From Hoeflea_A sp965249925 (lineage in GTDB: Bacteria; Pseudomonadota; Alphaproteobacteria; Rhizobiales; Rhizobiaceae), in contig OZ252260.1 of the NCBI GenBank assembly GCA_965249925.1, positions 7,192,001 through 7,256,000 on the forward strand: 64,000 bases of DNA, in the 5' to 3' direction. Positions within the stretch are counted from its first letter, which is position 1; every line of letters begins with the position of its first letter. Under the pieces are notes generated by a model. It was not told the DNA's origin. It did no database searches and worked only from the letters and a program-made list of their open reading frames with translations. Positions 32,801-42,171 of the stretch are shown here, in pieces. Position numbers and translations under genes: made by a program.

Positions 32801-34147
32801 TTGCATCAGTCCCTCGTCGAGAAATACGCACGCCCGACGCCGCGTTACACCAGCTATCCCACCGCTCCGCATTTTCACGATGCGATCACCGAAAAGCATA
32901 CGAATGACTGGCTCCTTGCGCTGACCCCCGGCGATTCCATCTCGCTCTATATCCATATTCCCTATTGCGACCGTCTCTGCTGGTTTTGCGGATGCACCAC
33001 CAAACAGACCAATCGCTACGCTCCCGTGCAACGCTATCTTGCCGCACTTACACAGGAAATAGCAACAGTCGGAGATCTCGTTGACGACCGTTGCGCGGTT
33101 ACCGCTCTACACTTCGGCGGTGGCTCCCCGACGATGCTGGAAGCGCCTGACATTATTGCGCTTTCGCGCACCCTGCGCCAGCATTTCTCGTTCGCTAAAG
33201 ACGCTGAGATCAGCGTCGAGATGGATCCGAACGATCTGACGGAAGCAAAGTATGACGCCTTGGCCGAAATCGGCGTCACCCGGGCAAGCCTCGGCGTGCA
33301 GGATTTCGATCCCAAGGTACAGAGCGCGATTAACCGCGAACAGACTTTCGAGCAGACACGCGACGTCGTCGAAGCCATGCGCTTGCGCGGCGTGCGTTCC
33401 GTCAATCTCGACATGTTGTACGGACTGCCGCGTCAGTCCGGTGAGACGGTGGACGCCACCGCCGAACAGGTGGTTTCACTGCAACCCGATCGCGTCGCCC
33501 TGTTCGGATACGCGCATGTCCCCTGGATCAAAAAACACCAGCGGTTGATTGACGACGAACAACTGCCTGATTTTCATCAGCGCTTCGACCAAGCCCAGCG
33601 CGCGGCCGCCCTGTTCGAGCGGAACGGCTACCGCCGGATCGGCATCGATCATTTCGCCCGCGAGCGGGACACACTGGCCTGCGCCGACAGCAATGGCACG
33701 TTGCGGCGCAATTTCCAGGGCTATACCGATGACGATGCCGGTGCGCTGATTGGCCTCGGCGCATCGGCCATTGGCAAGTTGCCGCAGGGATATGTCCAGA
33801 ACGCCGTCGCCACCGGTGACTATCAGCGCCGTGTCGAACAGGGCCTCGCCACAGTCCGCGGGCTGGCGTTCACTGACGAAGATCGCATGCGGGGCTGGCT
33901 CATCGAACGGCTGATGTGCGATTTTCGGTTTTCGTCCGAGGAACTCCAGTGTCGGTTCGGCAGACGCGCCGACGCATTGTTGGACGAGGCAAATGCCGTC
34001 ATCGCGTCCGATGAAGACGGCTTGATGGTTCGCGAACAGGATGCCTATCGTGTGACCGAGCGCGGCAAGCCTTTCGTGCGCAGCATCGCCTCCCAATTCG
34101 ATCCGTATTTCCGCAAGGGAACGGCGCGTCACTCGGTGTCGGTTTGA
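32801..34147 (+). CDS. hemN: Oxygen-independent coproporphyrinogen III oxidase HemN
   Basis: A 448-residue radical-SAM enzyme that decarboxylates coproporphyrinogen III to protoporphyrinogen IX without O2. The N-terminus matches HemN (RPTPRYTSYPTAPHFH), and the [4Fe-4S] motif is C56-x3-C60-x2-C63 followed by GC (CDRLCWFCGC). GGGSPT and MDPNDLT blocks follow. The start is TTG at 32801: GGAG lies 7 nt upstream and no in-frame ATG fits. The FNR box at 32720 indicates anaerobic or micro-oxic induction, supplying haem for the cbb3 oxidase. Confidence 0.95.
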   Translation: MHQSLVEKYARPTPRYTSYPTAPHFHDAITEKHTNDWLLALTPGDSISLYIHIPYCDRLCWFCGCTTKQTNRYAPVQRYLAALTQEIATVGDLVDDRCAVTALHFGGGSPTMLEAPDIIALSRTLRQHFSFAKDAEISVEMDPNDLTEAKYDALAEIGVTRASLGVQDFDPKVQSAINREQTFEQTRDVVEAMRLRGVRSVNLDMLYGLPRQSGETVDATAEQVVSLQPDRVALFGYAHVPWIKKHQRLIDDEQLPDFHQRFDQAQRAAALFERNGYRRIGIDHFARERDTLACADSNGTLRRNFQGYTDDDAGALIGLGASAIGKLPQGYVQNAVATGDYQRRVEQGLATVRGLAFTDEDRMRGWLIERLMCDFRFSSEELQCRFGRRADALLDEANAVIASDEDGLMVREQDAYRVTERGKPFVRSIASQFDPYFRKGTARHSVSV

Positions 34148-34168
34148 TTGGTGTCGGCTTAACAAAAG

Positions 34169-34188
34169 AAAGGGCCCGAAGGCCCCTT
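34169..34188 (-). terminator. Rho-independent terminator of the pyrimidine operon
   Basis: On the minus strand, arms AAGGGGCC and GGCCCTTT pair around a TTCG tetraloop (8 bp with one G-U), followed by TCTTTTGTT. It lies 27 nt past the substrate-binding-protein stop at 34215. It may also terminate hemN transcripts less efficiently from the other side. Confidence 0.8.
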
Positions 34189-34214
34189 CCGGTTCTCTGG
34201 TCGAGACGACCGAC

Positions 34215-35201
34215 TTACATGCCCGCAGTGATCTTGTCGGTTGCGGCAGTGGCATCCGGTTTCTTGGTGATCACCGGATCGGAACCGCCTGACAGCAGCG
34301 ATTCGACGGTACGTTCGAAGTCGGCCATATCGAGCGTGCCATCGGAACCCGCGGTCAGCTTGTTGATCTCGCCCATCATCCGCTTTTGGTGCTTTTCGGT
34401 CTGGGCACCGGTCGCATCGTTTTCGAGCACGATCTCGGCAGCTTCGTCCGGGTTCTCGCGGGCGTAGTCCCAGCCCTTCATCGAGGCCTTAACGAAACGC
34501 TGCAGCACGTCAACCGTCGCCGGATCGTCGAGTTCGGACTCCAGCACATAGATGCCGTCCTCCAGGGTCGCGACGCCTTGATCCTCGTATTTGAAGGTGA
34601 TGAGGTCCTCCGGTGCGATTCCGGCATCGATAACCTGCCAATATTCATTGTAGGTCATCGTCGAGATGCAGTCGGCCTGCTTCTGCAACAGCGGATCAAC
34701 GTTGAAGCCCTGTTTCAGGACCGTCACGCCGTTGTCCGAACCGTCCGTCGGGATACCAAGCTGACTCATCCACGACAGGAACGGATATTCGTTGCCGAAA
34801 AACCAGACGCCGAGGGTGCGGCCGCGGAAATCCTCAGGCGAAGTGATGCCGCTCTCCTTGAGGCAGGTGAGCATCATGCCGGAGCTTTTGAACGGCTGGG
34901 CAATGTTGACCAGCGGAAGACCCTTTTCGCGCGAGGCCAGGGCGGCCGGCATCCATTCGATGATCACATCGGCACCGCCACCGGCGAGTACTTGCGGTGG
35001 AGCGATATCCGGACCGCCCGGCTTGATCTCGACGTCGAGATCGACTTCGTCATAGAAGCCCTTGTCCTTGGCGACGTAATAGCCGGCGAACTGCGCCTGC
35101 GTCACCCATTTGAGCTGCAGCACAAGCTCATCCTTGGCAAGCGCTGCCCCCGACACGAGGCCCATGGAAACGCCCATGGCCATGGCCAGTAGTTTTTTCA
35201 T
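34215..35201 (-). CDS. ABC transporter substrate-binding protein, NMT1/THI5-like (pyrimidine-linked)
   Basis: A 328-residue periplasmic binding protein started at 35201 (MKKLLAMAMGV) with GAGGAG upstream. It has a Sec signal peptide (cleavage near GAALA-KD) and the NMT1 pattern (LQLKWVTQAQFAGYYVAKDK, then GFYDEVDLDVEIKPGGPD). The GKGFYDE and PGGPDIAP segments resemble thiamine-pyrimidine-precursor and pyrimidine binders. It is the last gene of an operon with two permeases, an ATPase and dihydropyrimidine hydrolysis enzymes, so a pyrimidine or its reduced or ureido derivative is the probable ligand. Confidence 0.9.
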   Translation of the reverse strand: MKKLLAMAMGVSMGLVSGAALAKDELVLQLKWVTQAQFAGYYVAKDKGFYDEVDLDVEIKPGGPDIAPPQVLAGGGADVIIEWMPAALASREKGLPLVNIAQPFKSSGMMLTCLKESGITSPEDFRGRTLGVWFFGNEYPFLSWMSQLGIPTDGSDNGVTVLKQGFNVDPLLQKQADCISTMTYNEYWQVIDAGIAPEDLITFKYEDQGVATLEDGIYVLESELDDPATVDVLQRFVKASMKGWDYARENPDEAAEIVLENDATGAQTEKHQKRMMGEINKLTAGSDGTLDMADFERTVESLLSGGSDPVITKKPDATAATDKITAGM

Positions 35202-35234
35202 GTCATTCACTCCTCTGGTTGCGGCTCCGCCTTC

Positions 35235-36095
35235 TCAACGTCTGTAGGACGGATGCCAGAATGTCACGGCACGTTCCAGCAGGGCGAGCAGTCCATAGGA
35301 CAGCGAACCCGCAAGCGCCGCGACGAAAATTACAGCCCAGACCATGTCGATGTTCATACGACCCACCTCGGTCTGGATACGAAAGCCCATGCCGACGATG
35401 GGTGTTCCGAAAAACTCGGCGACGATGGCACCGATCAACGCCAAAGTCGAGTTTATTTTCAAGGCGTTGAAGATGAAGGGCATGGCCGCCGGCAGGCGCA
35501 GCTTGATGAGCGTCTGCCAGTAGTCGGACGCATAGGTGCGCATCAGATCGCGCTCCATCGCGCCGCTGGCGGCGAGCCCCGCCACGGTATTGACCAGCAT
35601 CGGGAAGAACGTCATCACCACAACGACCGCCGCCTTTGACGGCCAGTCGAAACCGAACCACATGACCAGGATCGGCGCGATGCCGATCACCGGCAGCGCA
35701 GCCACCAGATTGCCGATCGGAAGCAGACCCCTGCGCAGGAAAGGGATGCGGTCGACGATGACTGCGGTAATGAAGCCGGAACCGCAGCCGATCGCATATC
35801 CGACCAGAACCGCCTTGAGGAACGTCTGGGTGAAGTCGGCCCACAGAATGTCCATCGATGAGGTTATTCGTACCCAGATGGCTGAAGGTGCCGGCAGTAG
35901 CACGGCCGGAACGTTGAAGCCGCGCGTGATGCCTTCCCAAAGCACCAGCAGCGTGATGCCGAAAATCACAGGAATAGTGAGATTAACCAGCTGGGCGGCA
36001 GCCCGATTGGCCGGATGCAGGCGCACCAGCCAGCTGTTCAGAGCCCATGCGACAATCCAGAAGGCGATGGCGCCGGTGACGATGCCCGTGTTCAT
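35235..36095 (-). CDS. ABC transporter permease (pyrimidine-linked), 1 of 2
   Basis: A 286-residue NitT/TauT-type permease with about six to seven membrane helices and the EAA-like coupling loop (TYASDYWQTLIKLRLPAAMP, about residues 190-210). The ATG overlaps the preceding permease stop by ATGA at 36092-36095. It presumably forms a heterodimer with the next permease, since one ATPase gene serves both. Confidence 0.88.
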   Translation of the reverse strand: MNTGIVTGAIAFWIVAWALNSWLVRLHPANRAAAQLVNLTIPVIFGITLLVLWEGITRGFNVPAVLLPAPSAIWVRITSSMDILWADFTQTFLKAVLVGYAIGCGSGFITAVIVDRIPFLRRGLLPIGNLVAALPVIGIAPILVMWFGFDWPSKAAVVVVMTFFPMLVNTVAGLAASGAMERDLMRTYASDYWQTLIKLRLPAAMPFIFNALKINSTLALIGAIVAEFFGTPIVGMGFRIQTEVGRMNIDMVWAVIFVAALAGSLSYGLLALLERAVTFWHPSYRR

Positions 36096-37000
36096 AGCTG
36101 CATTCCCATGCGCCGCTGGACAAGGCGTGATGCAAGATCGACAAGCGTCACCAGGACCGCCGCCATGATCGCGGCGGAGAACAGGGCCGACCAGATCTGG
36201 ATCGTCTGCCCGTAGTACGATCCGGTCAGCAAACGCGCGCCGAGACCGGCGACCGCACCCGTCGGCAGTTCACCGACAATGGCACCGACGAGGCTGATCG
36301 CCACCGCCACCTTCATGGAGGTGAACAGGAACGGTACTGCGGACGGCAGGCGCAGTTTCCACAGGATCTGTGCGGTGCTGCCGTTGTAGGTCCGCATCAG
36401 GTCGAGCAGCATCGGATCCGGCGAACGCAGGCCCTTGACCATGCCAACGGTAACCGGAAAGAAAGAAAGATAGGTGGAAATCAGGGCTTTGGGCACCAGC
36501 CCCTGGAGACCGATGGCGTTGAGCACCACGATGATCATCGGCGCAATGGCAAGGATGGGAATCGTCTGGCTGGTAATGATCCACGGCATAAGGCTCTTGT
36601 CGAGCACCATGGAATGCACGATCAGCAGTGCCAGCAGGATGCCGAGCAAGGTGCCCATGGCAAAGCCAAGCAGGGTTGAGGATAGCGTGACCCAGCCGTG
36701 GTAGACGAGGCTGCGCTTTGAGGTAATCCTCTTTTCGACGGTCGTGTTCCAGATTTCAGTCGCAACCTGATGCGGCGCCGGCAGCACCGGCCGGTCCTGC
36801 GCCATGGTCTTGCGCAGCAGCTCGCCAGTCGTCAGTGTCGTCTCGGCGCGCGCCGCCTGATCGCGTTCGAAGGGTGCGTTGAGAAACACGGTGAAACCGT
36901 ACCAAATGACGACGATCGCAGCGACAACCACCACAACGGGAAACACGCGGTCGACGAGGAATCCGGCGAAACCTCTCACCCGCGCCTCCCTATCCGGCAT
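36092..37000 (-). CDS. ABC transporter permease (pyrimidine-linked), 2 of 2
   Basis: A 302-residue NitT/TauT-type permease. After an N-terminal helix (VFPVVVVVAAIVVIWYGFTV) it has a roughly 55-residue hydrophilic stretch, longer than in the sister permease, and then the permease core with the EAA-like loop (TYNGSTAQILWKLRLPSAVP). It is coupled to the ATPase gene (6 nt gap) and the second permease (4 nt overlap). Confidence 0.88.
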   Translation of the reverse strand: MPDREARVRGFAGFLVDRVFPVVVVVAAIVVIWYGFTVFLNAPFERDQAARAETTLTTGELLRKTMAQDRPVLPAPHQVATEIWNTTVEKRITSKRSLVYHGWVTLSSTLLGFAMGTLLGILLALLIVHSMVLDKSLMPWIITSQTIPILAIAPMIIVVLNAIGLQGLVPKALISTYLSFFPVTVGMVKGLRSPDPMLLDLMRTYNGSTAQILWKLRLPSAVPFLFTSMKVAVAISLVGAIVGELPTGAVAGLGARLLTGSYYGQTIQIWSALFSAAIMAAVLVTLVDLASRLVQRRMGMQL

Positions 37001-37006
37001 GACGCG

Positions 37007-37786
37007 TCAATCATCATAGGAATGCCCCAGCCTCAAACCCTCTCTGACACGATGGGCGATTTCCAGGAACTGCTGCGATTCGCGGATCTCCAACGGCCGT
37101 TCACTGCCCAGATCGCAATCAATTACCTCGTGAATACGCCCGGGTCGGGGGCTCATCACGACGATCCGGGTCGACAGAAATACCGCCTCCGGTATCGAGT
37201 GCGTGACAAAGACGACAGTCTTCTGTGTCTGTGCCCACAGCTTCAGCAACTGTTCGTTCAGGTGGTCGCGGACGATTTCGTCAAGCGCCCCGAAGGGTTC
37301 GTCCATGAGCAGCATGTCCGGATCGAACGACAGGGCGCGGGCGATCGACGCCCGTTGCTGCATGCCGCCTGACAACTGCCAGGGGAACTTCTTTTCGAAC
37401 CCCGTCAGGTTAACCAGATCGAGATTGCGGGTGACCCGCTGGTCCCGCTCCGATTTCGACAACCCCATCACTTCCAGCGGCAGCGACACATTGGCGCCGA
37501 TCGTCCTCCAGGGATACAGCGCCGCCGCCTGAAAAACATAGCCATAGGCGCGCGCCAGGCGCGCCTCGCCGGGCGACACGCCATTCACCGAAATCGTGCC
37601 GCCGGTCGGCTGTTCCAGATCGGCAATCACCCGCAGCAACGTGGTCTTGCCACAGCCTGAGGGACCGATCAGGGAGACGAATTCACCCCGTCGGATCTGC
37701 AGATCGATATTGGACAGCGCGTGGACCGGGCCGTCATTCGTCTGAAAGGTGAGGTTCAGCTTCTGCGCATCGATGACAACGCTCAT
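37007..37786 (-). CDS. ABC transporter ATP-binding protein (pyrimidine-linked)
   Basis: A 259-residue ABC ATPase started at 37786 (MSVVIDAQKL) with GAGG 7 nt upstream. Walker A GPSGCGKTT, Q-loop YGYVFQAAALYPW, signature LSGGMQQRASIARAL, Walker B LLMDEPFGALD and switch VFVTHSIPEAVFL are all present. It energises the two permeases that follow it. It lies 59 nt after the dihydropyrimidinase stop. Confidence 0.92.
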   Translation of the reverse strand: MSVVIDAQKLNLTFQTNDGPVHALSNIDLQIRRGEFVSLIGPSGCGKTTLLRVIADLEQPTGGTISVNGVSPGEARLARAYGYVFQAAALYPWRTIGANVSLPLEVMGLSKSERDQRVTRNLDLVNLTGFEKKFPWQLSGGMQQRASIARALSFDPDMLLMDEPFGALDEIVRDHLNEQLLKLWAQTQKTVVFVTHSIPEAVFLSTRIVVMSPRPGRIHEVIDCDLGSERPLEIRESQQFLEIAHRVREGLRLGHSYDD

Positions 37787-37845
37787 GCGCAAGCCTCGGC
37801 AAAATCCAAACCTGTGCCCCCGCAGACTGGATATTGCTGCATATA

Positions 37846-39303
37846 TCAGACCCCGCTTGCTGGTATGCCGGTTCGCTGCACCTTGCGCGGTGCTGTGACT
37901 TCCTTCCAGGTGGACAGCGCCTTGTTGACCGCATGGAACGGTTCGCGGCTGACGAAAGCACCATGCCCTTCCTTTGTCTTGACCTCGCCATCCTCGATGG
38001 AGACGTGTCCGCGCGTCAGTGTGAAGCGCGGCAGGCCGACGACCTGCTTACCCTCGAACACGTTGTAATCAATGGCCGATTGCTGGTTCTCGGCGCGGAT
38101 TGTCTTGCCCTTCTGAGGGTCCCAGACGACGATGTCGGCGTCGGATCCGACCAGGATTGCGCCTTTCTTCGGATAGATGTTGAGGATCTTGGCAATATTG
38201 GTCGATGTGACCGCGACAAACTCGTTCATCGTCAAACGGCCGGTGGTCACGCCATAGGTCCACAGCATCGGCATGCGGTCTTCAAGCCCGCCCGTGCCGT
38301 TCGGAATCTTGGTAAAATCGCCGACCCCGTAGCGCTTTTGTTCGGTTGTAAAGGCGCAGTGATCGGTGGCAACCACCTGCAGAGAGCCGGCCGCCAGACC
38401 ATGCCACAGCGAATCCTGGTGCTTCTTGTTGCGGAACGGCGGCGACATGACGCGGCGTGCGGCATGATCCCAATCGGCATGGCCGTATTCGCTGTCGTCC
38501 AATGTCAGATGCTGGATCAACGGTTCGCCATAGACCCGAATGCCGTTCTGCCGGGCCCGGCGAATCGCCTCGTGAGCCTGCTCGGACGAGGTATGAACCA
38601 CATACAGGGGAACGCCGGCCATGTCGGCAATCATGATCGCCCGGTTGGTCGCCTCCCCTTCGACCTCGGCCGGCCGCGAAAAGGCGTGCGCCTCCGGACC
38701 GTCGTTGCCTTCGGCCAATAGCTTGGCTTGAAGTTGCGCCACCACGTCGCCGTTTTCGGCATGCACCAGAGGCAGCGCACCCAGCTCGGCGCAGCGCTGG
38801 AAGGACGAGTACATCTCGTCGTCGTCGACCATAAGGGCACCCTTGTAGGCCATGAAGTGCTTGAAGGTGTTGATTCCCTTGTCGCGAACGACGGTCTCCA
38901 TCTCGTTGAACACCTGCTCACCCCACCAGGTAATCGCCATGTGGAAGGAGTAGTCGCAATTGGCACGCGTTGATTTGTTGTCCCACATCTGGATCGCTTC
39001 GAGCAGCGATTGACCCGGCGACGGCAGGGCGAAGTCGACAACCATCGTGGTACCGCCGGACAGCGCCGCCCGCGTACCGCTTTCGAAATCGTCGCTGGAA
39101 TAGGTGCCCATGAACGGCATTTCGAGATGTGTGTGCGGATCGATGCCACCGGGCATAACGAAGCAACCCTTGGCGTCGAGCACCTTGTCGCCGGTCAGCT
39201 CGGGTCCGATTTCCGTGATGATGCCGTTTTCGACGCGGATATCCGCGTCATAGGTCAGGTCGGCGGTGACAATCGTTCCGCCCTTGATCACTGTGCTTGC
39301 CAT
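37846..39303 (-). CDS. hydA: Dihydropyrimidinase (D-hydantoinase)
   Basis: A 485-residue cyclic amidohydrolase started at 39303 (MASTVIKGG) with GGAGG upstream. Metal ligands are visible: HxH (GGIDPHTHLEMPF, about residues 54-66), the carbamylated lysine region (KHFMAYKGALMVDDDEMY), later histidines (VHAENGD and VHTSSEQAHE) and the catalytic Asp (ATDHCAFTTEQKRYG). It opens 5,6-dihydrouracil or dihydrothymine to the N-carbamoyl-beta-amino acid, the second step after PreTA. Its neighbours carry out the following hydrolysis and transamination. Confidence 0.94.
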   Translation of the reverse strand: MASTVIKGGTIVTADLTYDADIRVENGIITEIGPELTGDKVLDAKGCFVMPGGIDPHTHLEMPFMGTYSSDDFESGTRAALSGGTTMVVDFALPSPGQSLLEAIQMWDNKSTRANCDYSFHMAITWWGEQVFNEMETVVRDKGINTFKHFMAYKGALMVDDDEMYSSFQRCAELGALPLVHAENGDVVAQLQAKLLAEGNDGPEAHAFSRPAEVEGEATNRAIMIADMAGVPLYVVHTSSEQAHEAIRRARQNGIRVYGEPLIQHLTLDDSEYGHADWDHAARRVMSPPFRNKKHQDSLWHGLAAGSLQVVATDHCAFTTEQKRYGVGDFTKIPNGTGGLEDRMPMLWTYGVTTGRLTMNEFVAVTSTNIAKILNIYPKKGAILVGSDADIVVWDPQKGKTIRAENQQSAIDYNVFEGKQVVGLPRFTLTRGHVSIEDGEVKTKEGHGAFVSREPFHAVNKALSTWKEVTAPRKVQRTGIPASGV

Positions 39304-39335
39304 ATCAGCCTCCACAAACTGTTTGCGCGAACCGC

Positions 39336-40583
39336 CTATTCGACGATTTCCGCCGATTCCACCACCGCATGGAACAGGACATCAGCGCCGGCACGCGCCC
39401 ATTCCGGCGATATGTCTTCGTCCTCGTTGTGGCTGAGCCCGTCGACACAGGGGCACATCACCATCGAGGTCGGCGCAACGCGGTTGATCCAGCACGCATC
39501 GTGCCCGGCGCCGGAGACAATGTCACGATGCGAATAGCCGAGCCGTTCAGCCGCTCTGCGCACGGCGTCGACGCAGTTCTCGTCGAAGGTCACCGGATCG
39601 AAATGACCGGCCACCTCGATCTCGAACTCCAATCCCAGTTCCCTGGCGATCTTTGGCCCTTCGGCTTCAAGGCGTGCTTTCATGCCGTCGAGGATCTCGC
39701 GGTCCGGCGAACGCATATCGACGGTGAAGACGACTTTGCCGGGAATGACATTGCGGGAGTTCGGATAGACATCGCAATGGCCGATGGCACCGACCGCCGA
39801 GGGCTGGTGGCTCATGGCGATTTCATGCACCAGTTCGGTAATGCGTGCCATGCCAAGCCCGGCGTTACGGCGCATCGGCATCGGTGTCGAACCGGTATGG
39901 CTTTCCTTGCCAGTCAGGGTGATCTGCAGCCACCAAAGGCCCTGCCCGTGAGTGACGACGCCGATGTCCTTGTGTTCGGCTTCGAGGATCGGTCCCTGTT
40001 CGATATGCAGTTCGAAGAAGGCGTGCATCTTGCGCGCGCCGACATCCTCGTCGCCCCGCCAGCCGATCCGAACCAGTTCGTCGCCGAACTTCTTGCCTTC
40101 GGCATCCTCTCGGTCATAAGCCCAGTCCTGCTCGTGCATACCGGCAAACACACCCGATGCAAGCATCGCCGGCGCAAAGCGGGTGCCCTCCTCGTTCGTC
40201 CAGTTGGTGACGACAATCGGACGTTTCGTCTTGATCTTGAGATCGTTGAGCGTGCGGACGATTTCCAGGCCGCCAAGCACCCCCAGCACACCGTCATACT
40301 TGCCGCCGGTCGGCTGGGTATCCAGATGACTGCCGACATAAACCGGCAGCGCGTCGGGATCGGTCCCATCGCGGCGGAAGAACATGTTTCCCATCTGGTC
40401 GACGCCCATGGTCATGCCGGCGTCTTCACACCATGTCTGGAACAGCTTTCGGCCCTCGGCATCCTCATCGGTCAGCGTTTGGCGGTTGTTGCCACCGCGC
40501 ACACCGGGTCCGATCTTGGCCATTTCCATCAGTGCGTCCCAAAGGCGGTCGCCGTCGATCCTCATATTGCCGGTCAATGGCAT
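39336..40583 (-). CDS. Zn-dependent hydantoinase/carbamoylase family amidase (N-carbamoyl-beta-alanine amidohydrolase)
   Basis: A 415-residue M20-family hydrolase started at 40583 (MPLTGNMRID) with GGGGAGA upstream. Metal-site motifs are GSHLDTQPTGGKYDGVLGVL, TNEEGTRFAP, HIEQGPILE and the C-terminal GLSHNEDEDI. It hydrolyses N-carbamoyl-beta-alanine (and the methyl homologue) to beta-alanine, CO2 and ammonia, the third step of reductive pyrimidine breakdown. It is between the transaminase (28 nt gap) and dihydropyrimidinase genes. Allantoate or ureidoglycolate hydrolases share the fold, but context favours the pyrimidine role. Confidence 0.9.
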   Translation of the reverse strand: MPLTGNMRIDGDRLWDALMEMAKIGPGVRGGNNRQTLTDEDAEGRKLFQTWCEDAGMTMGVDQMGNMFFRRDGTDPDALPVYVGSHLDTQPTGGKYDGVLGVLGGLEIVRTLNDLKIKTKRPIVVTNWTNEEGTRFAPAMLASGVFAGMHEQDWAYDREDAEGKKFGDELVRIGWRGDEDVGARKMHAFFELHIEQGPILEAEHKDIGVVTHGQGLWWLQITLTGKESHTGSTPMPMRRNAGLGMARITELVHEIAMSHQPSAVGAIGHCDVYPNSRNVIPGKVVFTVDMRSPDREILDGMKARLEAEGPKIARELGLEFEIEVAGHFDPVTFDENCVDAVRRAAERLGYSHRDIVSGAGHDACWINRVAPTSMVMCPCVDGLSHNEDEDISPEWARAGADVLFHAVVESAEIVE

Positions 40584-40611
40584 CGGTGTTCTCCCCGATT
40601 GTTTTTCGTTG

Positions 40612-41934
40612 TCAGTCCAGCGCCTTAAGCACACCGGACAGCGTATCGACCAGGGTGTCGATATGTTCCTTTTCGATGATCAGCGGCGGCGACAGGGCAA
40701 TGATGTCACCGGTCGTGCGGATCAGCAGCCCCTTGTTATAGGCATCCAGGAAAGCCGAAAAGGCACGCCGCGTCGGCTCACCGGCAATCGGCTCCAGTTC
40801 GATGGCGCCGATCAGCCCGATGTTGCGGATGTCAACAACGTGCGGCAAGCCTTTCATCGAATGCAAAGCGTCTTCCCAGTACTGCGCCAGCTCGCTGCCG
40901 CGGGTCAGCAAGCCTTCATCCTGATAGGTGTCGAGTGTGCCCAGTCCGGCCGCCGACGCCATTGGATTACCGGAATAGGTATAGCCGTGGAAAAACTCGA
41001 TTAGATGCTCCGGCCCCTGCATGAAGGCGTCGTGAATCTCGTTTTTCACGAAGACAGCGCCCATTGGAATGACGCCATTGGTCAATCCCTTGGCGGTCAC
41101 CATAATGTCCGGAACAACCCCGAAATAATCAGCCGCGAACGGCGTGCCAAGGCGCCCAAAGCCGGTAATGACTTCATCGAAAATCAACAGGATTCCGTTC
41201 CGGTCGCAAATGTCACGCAGCTTCTGCAAATAGCCCTTGGGCGGCAACAGGACGCCGGTCGAACCCGCAACGGGTTCAACGATCACGGCCGCGATGGTGG
41301 ACGGATCATGCAATGTTACGATCTGCTCGAGATCATCGGCAAACTCGGCCCCGTGTTCCGGCTCGCCCCGTGTGAAAGCATTGCGCTCGGGGTCGTGGGT
41401 GTGCCGGAGGTGGTCGACGCCGGTCAGCAGCGTCCCGAACATTTTGCGGTTGGCGACGATGCCGCCAACCGAGATGCCGCCGAAGTTCACGCCGTGATAG
41501 CCGCGCTGCCGGCCGACGAGCCGAAACCGCGATCCATCGCCCTTGATCCGGTGGTAGGCCAGCGCCGTCTTCAATGCGGTTTCCACCGACTCCGATCCGG
41601 AGTTGGTGAACATCACATGATCGAGTCCGGGTGGTGTGATCGACACCAGGCGTGAGGCAAATTCGAACGCCTTCGGATGCCCCATCTGAAACGCCGGTGC
41701 ATAATCGAGCTCGCCGGCCTGCTGACGGATCGCTTCGACGATCTTCGGGCGGTTATGGCCGGCATTCACGCACCATAGTCCGGCAGTGCCGTCCAGCACC
41801 TGGCGGCCGTCGGCCGTGGTGTAGTGCATCCGGTTGGCACTAACGAACATGCGGGGATTTTTCTTGAACTGGCGGTTCGCCGTGAACGGCATCCAGAAGG
41901 CGTCGAGATTGTTGGTTTTGACCGGAACGTTCAT
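40612..41934 (-). CDS. Class III aminotransferase (beta-alanine:pyruvate transaminase-like)
   Basis: A 440-residue PLP enzyme started at 41934 (MNVPVKTNNL) with GGGGAGAGG upstream. Motifs include the cofactor phosphate site (FTNSGSESVETALK), LIFDEVITGFGRLG with the PLP-contact Asp, and the Schiff-base lysine (VTAKGLTNGVIPMG). It probably moves the amino group of beta-alanine or 3-aminoisobutyrate to pyruvate, giving malonate semialdehyde, the final step of this pathway. It is the first gene of the seven-gene operon ending at 34215. A RutR-like box at 42010-42025 lies 75 nt upstream. Confidence 0.9.
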   Translation of the reverse strand: MNVPVKTNNLDAFWMPFTANRQFKKNPRMFVSANRMHYTTADGRQVLDGTAGLWCVNAGHNRPKIVEAIRQQAGELDYAPAFQMGHPKAFEFASRLVSITPPGLDHVMFTNSGSESVETALKTALAYHRIKGDGSRFRLVGRQRGYHGVNFGGISVGGIVANRKMFGTLLTGVDHLRHTHDPERNAFTRGEPEHGAEFADDLEQIVTLHDPSTIAAVIVEPVAGSTGVLLPPKGYLQKLRDICDRNGILLIFDEVITGFGRLGTPFAADYFGVVPDIMVTAKGLTNGVIPMGAVFVKNEIHDAFMQGPEHLIEFFHGYTYSGNPMASAAGLGTLDTYQDEGLLTRGSELAQYWEDALHSMKGLPHVVDIRNIGLIGAIELEPIAGEPTRRAFSAFLDAYNKGLLIRTTGDIIALSPPLIIEKEHIDTLVDTLSGVLKALD

Positions 41935-42009
41935 GGCGACACCTCTCCCCACGGCGAGTGCAGGCAATCCAACAGTCCAGTGCGCCATTGAATCGCCAAT
42001 TGCAAATTC

Positions 42010-42025
42010 TTGACTGAATGGTCAA
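42010..42025. promoter_or_regulatory. RutR box between the catabolic operon and rutR
   Basis: TTGACTGAATGGTCAA matches the RutR palindrome TTGACCA-N2-TGGTCAA, with a perfect right half and two changes in the left half. It lies in the 237-nt divergent region and can control both transcripts. Confidence 0.8.
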
Positions 42026-42171
42026 AATGCAGGCTAGAAGAGCAGCCGGAGGCGGTCAAGAGCATTATTCGGTACGCGGCGAGAAAGCCGGACTTGCGCT
42101 GCGCGGAAAACCGATGCATGGCTTACTCCCCCCGAAACCCGCCGGTCAAGGGCGAGCACGGCGACCGACCT

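Noticed and set aside
39297..40628. 443-codon plus-strand open frame
   Set aside because: It is antisense to the M20-family carbamoylase, which carries all metal-site motifs.
41031..41050. CGTGAATCTC followed by GTTTTTCACG, resembling the arms of the 27-bp operators
   Set aside because: It is inside the transaminase coding sequence, is only 20 bp long, and the spacer and arm structure differ; chance similarity.
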